Shown: one piece after another, positions 35,197 through 39,138 of the stretch
Layout: every line of letters begins with the position of its first letter
Position numbering within the stretch: position 1 is the stretch's first letter
NCBI GenBank assembly: GCA_017853375.1
Contig: JAFMJP010000006.1
Span: 1 to 39,138, forward strand
DNA: 39,138 bases
Source of the DNA: Actinomycetota bacterium
GTDB lineage: Bacteria; Actinomycetota; Acidimicrobiia; Acidimicrobiales; Ilumatobacteraceae
Reading direction: 5' to 3'
Translations under genes and position numbers: made by a program
Notes under the pieces: model-generated
The model's input: only the letters and a program-made list of their open reading frames with translations
Told to the model about the DNA's origin: nothing
Database searches by the model: none

Positions 35197-35829
35197 TCAC
35201 GATGGGCGTAGTTCGCGCAGCGAACCACCGGTGGAGTTGACGGTCAGCACGATCGGAGCCGTGTCGGAATAGAGAATCGCCGTCACCGAGCAAGTGGAGA
35301 TGACGATGCGTTGAAACAGGTCCAGTGGTGTCCCCATCGCGTGGGCGACTGCAGCTTTGATCGGGTCGGCATGCGAGACACACACCACGGTCTTGCCGGC
35401 ATGGCGACGACGAATCACGTCGAGTGCCCCAACCATTCGGGTTTGCATCTCCACGAAGCTCTCACCTTCGGGGAAGCGGAAAGAGCTGGGCGTTCGTTGC
35501 ACCGCAGTCCACTCCGGTTTCTTGTACAAGCGGCGTAGTGACTGTCCGGTCCACGACCCGAAGTCGCACTCGAGGAGCCCGCGTTCGATTCGCACCGGAA
35601 CGCGAAGTGCGCGACCAATCGGGGCCGCAGTCTCGCGGGCTCGCTCCAGCGGAGACGAATAGATTGCGTGAACTTTTCCGAGTTCGGCAATCCGCTCGGC
35701 TGCGTGGGCGGCTTGTTTCTTGCCGCTCTCGGCAAGGTGCAGACCTCGGGCACGACCAGGCAGCACCTTTCCGGTGGTGGGTGTGGTGCCGTGGCGGACC
35801 AAGAGAACGAGTGTCGGCTTGGCAGACAT
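35197..35829 (-). CDS. Histidine phosphatase (MSMEG_4193-type putative phosphomutase)
   Basis: LVLLVRHGTTPTTGKVLPGRARGLHLAESGKKQA, YSSPLERARETAAPIG, VVCVSHADPIKAAVAHAMG. Confidence 0.92.
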   Translation of the reverse strand: MSAKPTLVLLVRHGTTPTTGKVLPGRARGLHLAESGKKQAAHAAERIAELGKVHAIYSSPLERARETAAPIGRALRVPVRIERGLLECDFGSWTGQSLRRLYKKPEWTAVQRTPSSFRFPEGESFVEMQTRMVGALDVIRRRHAGKTVVCVSHADPIKAAVAHAMGTPLDLFQRIVISTCSVTAILYSDTAPIVLTVNSTGGSLRELRPS

Positions 35830-35870
35830 GCGTGCTCAACCTATCCCCATATCTCGTAGCGTCACCGTTC

Positions 35871-36587
35871 GTGAATACGGGGAAACGAGCGACACGCGAC
35901 ACGCACGTACGACTCCGCAAGGAGATTGAAGCTTGCCGGGCTTGTCCACGGTTGGTGCGTTGGCGCGAAACGGTGGCCCGCGAGCGCAAGGCTGCGTACC
36001 GCAATGAAACATATTGGGGTAAACCCATCGCTGGTTTCGGCGACGATGCGGCTCGGGTCGTCGTGCTGGGGCTGGCGCCAGGTGCTCACGGTGCCAACAG
36101 GACGGGGCGTGTCTTCACCGGTGATCGCAGTGGCGACTGGTTGTTTCGGGCCATGCACAAAGCCGGACTGGCGAATACTGCGGCGTCGCGATCACGAAAG
36201 GACGGTCTGGAGTTGCGGGACGCCTGGGTGACCGTCGCAGTGCGATGTGCCCCGCCCGACAACAAGCCGCTTCCACTGGAGAAGAAGAAGTGCTCCGGCT
36301 TCCTCGACCGCGAACTGGCGATGTTGCCCAACATGCGAGTTGTGGTGTGTCTCGGGAGTTTTGCGTACGTGGCAGCGTGCGAATTCTTCGGCGTGTCACC
36401 TCGTCCAAAGTTCGCGCATGGTGCGGAGGTTCACGTGCCGGCCGGCACCACTGCGGATGATTCACGCGGCGCGGTGACGCTCGTTTGTTCGTATCACCCG
36501 AGCCAACAGAACACGTTTACCGGCCGGCTGACCGAACGAATGCTCGACGATGTGTTCGCGCGGGCAACGTCACTTGCAAAGGGCTGA
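35871..36587 (+). CDS. Uracil-DNA glycosylase family protein (type 5 UdgB-like, Fe-S)
   Basis: CRACPRLVRWRE, YWGKPIAGFGDDAARVVVLGLAPGAHGANRTGRVFTGDRSGDWLF, SYHPSQQNTFTGRLT; GTG start 35871. Confidence 0.92.
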   Translation: MNTGKRATRDTHVRLRKEIEACRACPRLVRWRETVARERKAAYRNETYWGKPIAGFGDDAARVVVLGLAPGAHGANRTGRVFTGDRSGDWLFRAMHKAGLANTAASRSRKDGLELRDAWVTVAVRCAPPDNKPLPLEKKKCSGFLDRELAMLPNMRVVVCLGSFAYVAACEFFGVSPRPKFAHGAEVHVPAGTTADDSRGAVTLVCSYHPSQQNTFTGRLTERMLDDVFARATSLAKG

Positions 36588-36588
36588 A

Positions 36589-36607
36589 GCGCACCGTGGT
36601 GGTGCGC
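36589..36607. terminator. Bidirectional terminator-like hairpin between convergent genes
   Basis: GCGCACC-GTGGT-GGTGCGC, perfect 7-bp stem starting 2 nt after the UDG stop. Confidence 0.65.
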
Positions 36608-36616
36608 CGCTGACGG

Positions 36617-37801
36617 CTAATGCGCAGCGGGCGCGGTGCCGTCAGCCTTCTTCTTCGGCGGTGGCACGCCGATCTTCACCGACGTTTCGGCGAAATCCGG
36701 CCACCGTCGGCGGCTCACGACGCTGAGCAGTCGCAATAGCTTCATCGCTTTTTCGTCCGTTTGTGCCGGGCGAGCGACGACGGAGCCGTCCTTGATCATG
36801 CGATTCATCACCTCTTCGCCAAGTTCGGTACGCACGACACACAGAGTCCAATCGTTGTCTTCGCCGATACCACCGGTGGAAATGTCGGCGTGCTCGGCAG
36901 CAAAGTCGGGGCACATCTTGCAGCCCTCTCGGGTCCACTGGTGACATTCCTTGAGATCGATCTCATGGAACGAGCCATCGCGCATCCATATCTGGAACGC
37001 ACCCTTGATGTTCATCTTCACCATGTCCTCTTTGCGCAAGCCGTACTTTGCGAGAAAGAGTTCCTCAAAAATGGCATCGTCGAACGTCTTGGAACAGAGC
37101 AGACCGATGTTGAACAAAAATGGCTTGCCGATCTTTCCTGCCTTTCGCTTCCACATGATGGGTAGCACCGAGGACTGGCAGCTCATCCCCACCAACGCGA
37201 TGCGCTGCAAACCGGCTTCAGCCGCATCCTTGATGGCGAGCGTGTTCGCAGAATAGGTGTATCGGCTGCCGGATGAAGCGAGTACTTCTTCGCGAGTGCG
37301 GGCAAGACCAGGCTTGGCCTTCCAGTTGGAGCCGTCACCATCGAGAAAGCTCGTGAGTGCAGCGTCGATGTAGTCGTGCTTCAACAGCCAGATGAGCATT
37401 GCGCCGACGAACCCGCCGTCTTGACCCTTCTTGTGGGTCTCGTCGTCCGCCGCGCGAACCAGGAGAAGTTGTCGGTACTGGCCGTACATCTCATCGTCCT
37501 TGCGCATGCGACCGTGGAGATGCTCATCGGCCTCCTGTTCCCAATTACGGAAACGTGGGCACGCACGGGTGCACGTCGTGCAACCTTTCTCTCCGTGGCC
37601 GCAATTGGTGGGTCCAAGCTCTTCTTCCAGGTGGAACGGCTTGTACTTGCCTTCCTCGTGTTCGTAACCGATCACATCGTGCGGGCAGGAGATCACGCAC
37701 CCGGCACAACCCGTGCACAGTCCGGTGTTGATGACCTCTTCGTAGAGCTCTTTCCATTGTGCAGTCCAGCGGGTGCTGGCTGGTGCTTCGGCTACGGACA
37801 C
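36617..37801 (-). CDS. Coenzyme F420 hydrogenase/dehydrogenase beta-subunit (FrhB) family Fe-S protein
   Basis: LCTGCAGCVISCPHDVIGY, GCTTCTRACPRF, QDGGFVGAMLIWLLKHDYIDAAL, ALVGMSCQSSVLP, CKMCPDFAAEHADISTGGIG; GTG 37801 supported by TAGAGT -10 box 7 nt upstream. Confidence 0.88.
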   Translation of the reverse strand: MSVAEAPASTRWTAQWKELYEEVINTGLCTGCAGCVISCPHDVIGYEHEEGKYKPFHLEEELGPTNCGHGEKGCTTCTRACPRFRNWEQEADEHLHGRMRKDDEMYGQYRQLLLVRAADDETHKKGQDGGFVGAMLIWLLKHDYIDAALTSFLDGDGSNWKAKPGLARTREEVLASSGSRYTYSANTLAIKDAAEAGLQRIALVGMSCQSSVLPIMWKRKAGKIGKPFLFNIGLLCSKTFDDAIFEELFLAKYGLRKEDMVKMNIKGAFQIWMRDGSFHEIDLKECHQWTREGCKMCPDFAAEHADISTGGIGEDNDWTLCVVRTELGEEVMNRMIKDGSVVARPAQTDEKAMKLLRLLSVVSRRRWPDFAETSVKIGVPPPKKKADGTAPAAH

Positions 37802-37878
37802 GACGACAACTCTACGATGTCCGCTCGTGACTGGCGCTCGAATCGTCGTTTGGCGAGTGGTTCCGACAGAATAAGCCC

Positions 37879-39132
37879 ATGACATCCAGCATCATCACGT
37901 ATCCCCCTGAGGTCGAGGCGTTCCGCAGCGAAGTCCGTTCATGGCTGGAGGCCAATCTTCCACAGGGATGGTTCGACGAGGGCTTTGAGCTGTCGTCGGC
38001 GGCACGCAAGAAGTTCAACGACGAGTGGCCCGACAAGTTGCACAAGGGTGGCTGGATTTGCGCAACCTGGCCCAAGGAATACGGCGGCAAGGGACTCACC
38101 ACCCTGCAGGGTGTGGTGCTGAACGAAGAGTTTGCGCGTGCTCGCGCACCGATGCGCGCCGACTTCTTCGGTGACACGTTGGTGGGCCCCACGTTGTTGC
38201 AATGGGGGACTGAAGAACAAAAGAAGGAGTTCTTGCCGCAGATCCTTGCCGGGAAGATGCGCTGGTGCCAGGGATTCAGCGAGCCAAACAGCGGAAGCGA
38301 CCTTGCCAGCCTGAAGACCACTGCCGTGTTGGACGGCGACGAATGGGTGATCAACGGCCAGAAGGTATGGACGACCGGCGGTCACTACGCCGATTACTGC
38401 TTCTTGCTCACGCGAACCGATCCAACCGCGCCGAAGCACAAGGGCATCTCGTATCTCTTGGTACCGATGCGACAACCAGGCGTTGAGGTGCGCGGCATCA
38501 CGCAACCGGATGGCACCGCAGAGTTCTGTGAGGTGTTCTTCACCGATGCTCGATGCCCGAAGGACAACGTGGTGGGCGGAGTGAACAACGGTTGGAAGGT
38601 GGCCAACTCGACGCTCGCGTTCGAACGCGGCATGAGCGCCACCACGGGCTATCGCCGCTTCGAGGAGGAATATCGGTTGATGGTCGAGGCAGCAACCAAG
38701 AACGGCGCAATCTGCAATCATCTCGTCCGTCAACGCTTGATGCAGTACTACAGCAAGATCCAAATTCTCAAGTACAACGGTCTGCGTTCTCTCGGCGCGA
38801 ATCTGGCCGACAAGAAGGATTTCGGAGTCATGGCGCTGGGAGCAGCGAACAAGATGTTCTGGAGCGAGATGCACAAGAACGCAATGGAGCTTGCGCTCGA
38901 CATCTACGGCACGCACGCAATGTTGATCAACACCGGTCCTGAGTCCGGCACATGGCCGGGAGCACTCCGCGAAAAGCGTCGTGAGGGTTATCCCGTCAGC
39001 GCGATGATGTCGTCGTTCTTTTTCTCGAGGTCGGAAACCATCTGGGGTGGTACGAGCCAGATTCAACGCAACATCGTCGGCGAGCGGGTACTCGGCTTGC
39101 CAAAAGAACCGCGTCCAGCGGGAGGCGAGTGA
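37879..39132 (+). CDS. Acyl-CoA dehydrogenase family protein
   Basis: CQGFSEPNSGSDLASLKTTA, VINGQKVWTTGGHYADYCFLLTRTDP, WGGTSQIQRNIVGERVLGLPKEPR. Confidence 0.95.
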   Translation: MTSSIITYPPEVEAFRSEVRSWLEANLPQGWFDEGFELSSAARKKFNDEWPDKLHKGGWICATWPKEYGGKGLTTLQGVVLNEEFARARAPMRADFFGDTLVGPTLLQWGTEEQKKEFLPQILAGKMRWCQGFSEPNSGSDLASLKTTAVLDGDEWVINGQKVWTTGGHYADYCFLLTRTDPTAPKHKGISYLLVPMRQPGVEVRGITQPDGTAEFCEVFFTDARCPKDNVVGGVNNGWKVANSTLAFERGMSATTGYRRFEEEYRLMVEAATKNGAICNHLVRQRLMQYYSKIQILKYNGLRSLGANLADKKDFGVMALGAANKMFWSEMHKNAMELALDIYGTHAMLINTGPESGTWPGALREKRREGYPVSAMMSSFFFSRSETIWGGTSQIQRNIVGERVLGLPKEPRPAGGE

Positions 39133-39138
39133 GCAATG

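Noticed and set aside
36617-37885. F420-reducing hydrogenase operon
   Set aside because: Only an FrhB-family protein is present; no large/small hydrogenase subunits or maturation genes.
37939-39066. 375-aa - strand ORF opposite the acyl-CoA dehydrogenase
   Set aside because: Antisense to a highly conserved gene; composition looks like a mirror frame.

Overview
The window is about 39 kb of high-GC DNA that looks actinobacterial, probably Acidimicrobiia-like. That placement is inferred from the protein families and was not tested. It is mostly core metabolism and regulation. I found no CRISPR array, prophage, transposase, rRNA or tRNA. Main blocks: (i) a nitrogen cluster with glutamate dehydrogenase divergent from amtB-PII; (ii) a HelD-like helicase with a candidate LexA/SOS box; (iii) a DtxR-like regulator divergent from a large Lhr helicase; (iv) a full System I cytochrome c maturation operon, ccmABCDEFGH; (v) an Fe-S block with a SufR-like regulator and Mrp; (vi) DUF3107, two tandem ArsA/Get3-like ATPases, a PdtaS-like kinase and WhiB; (vii) etfBA; (viii) the conserved actinobacterial histidine phosphatase-DUF3090-SCO1664 triad; (ix) a UDG, an FrhB-like Fe-S flavoprotein and an acyl-CoA dehydrogenase. 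The most useful non-gene signals are these. About ten start codons have a TANNNT -10 box only 6-9 nt upstream, which points to pervasive leaderless transcription. The first ArsA ATPase has no ATG/GTG/TTG before its P-loop and probably starts at a CTG in a CTGA overlap. A 36-bp tandem repeat and other short repeats place stop codons inside hairpin loops at convergent gene ends. I did not find a clearly new defence or biosynthetic system.
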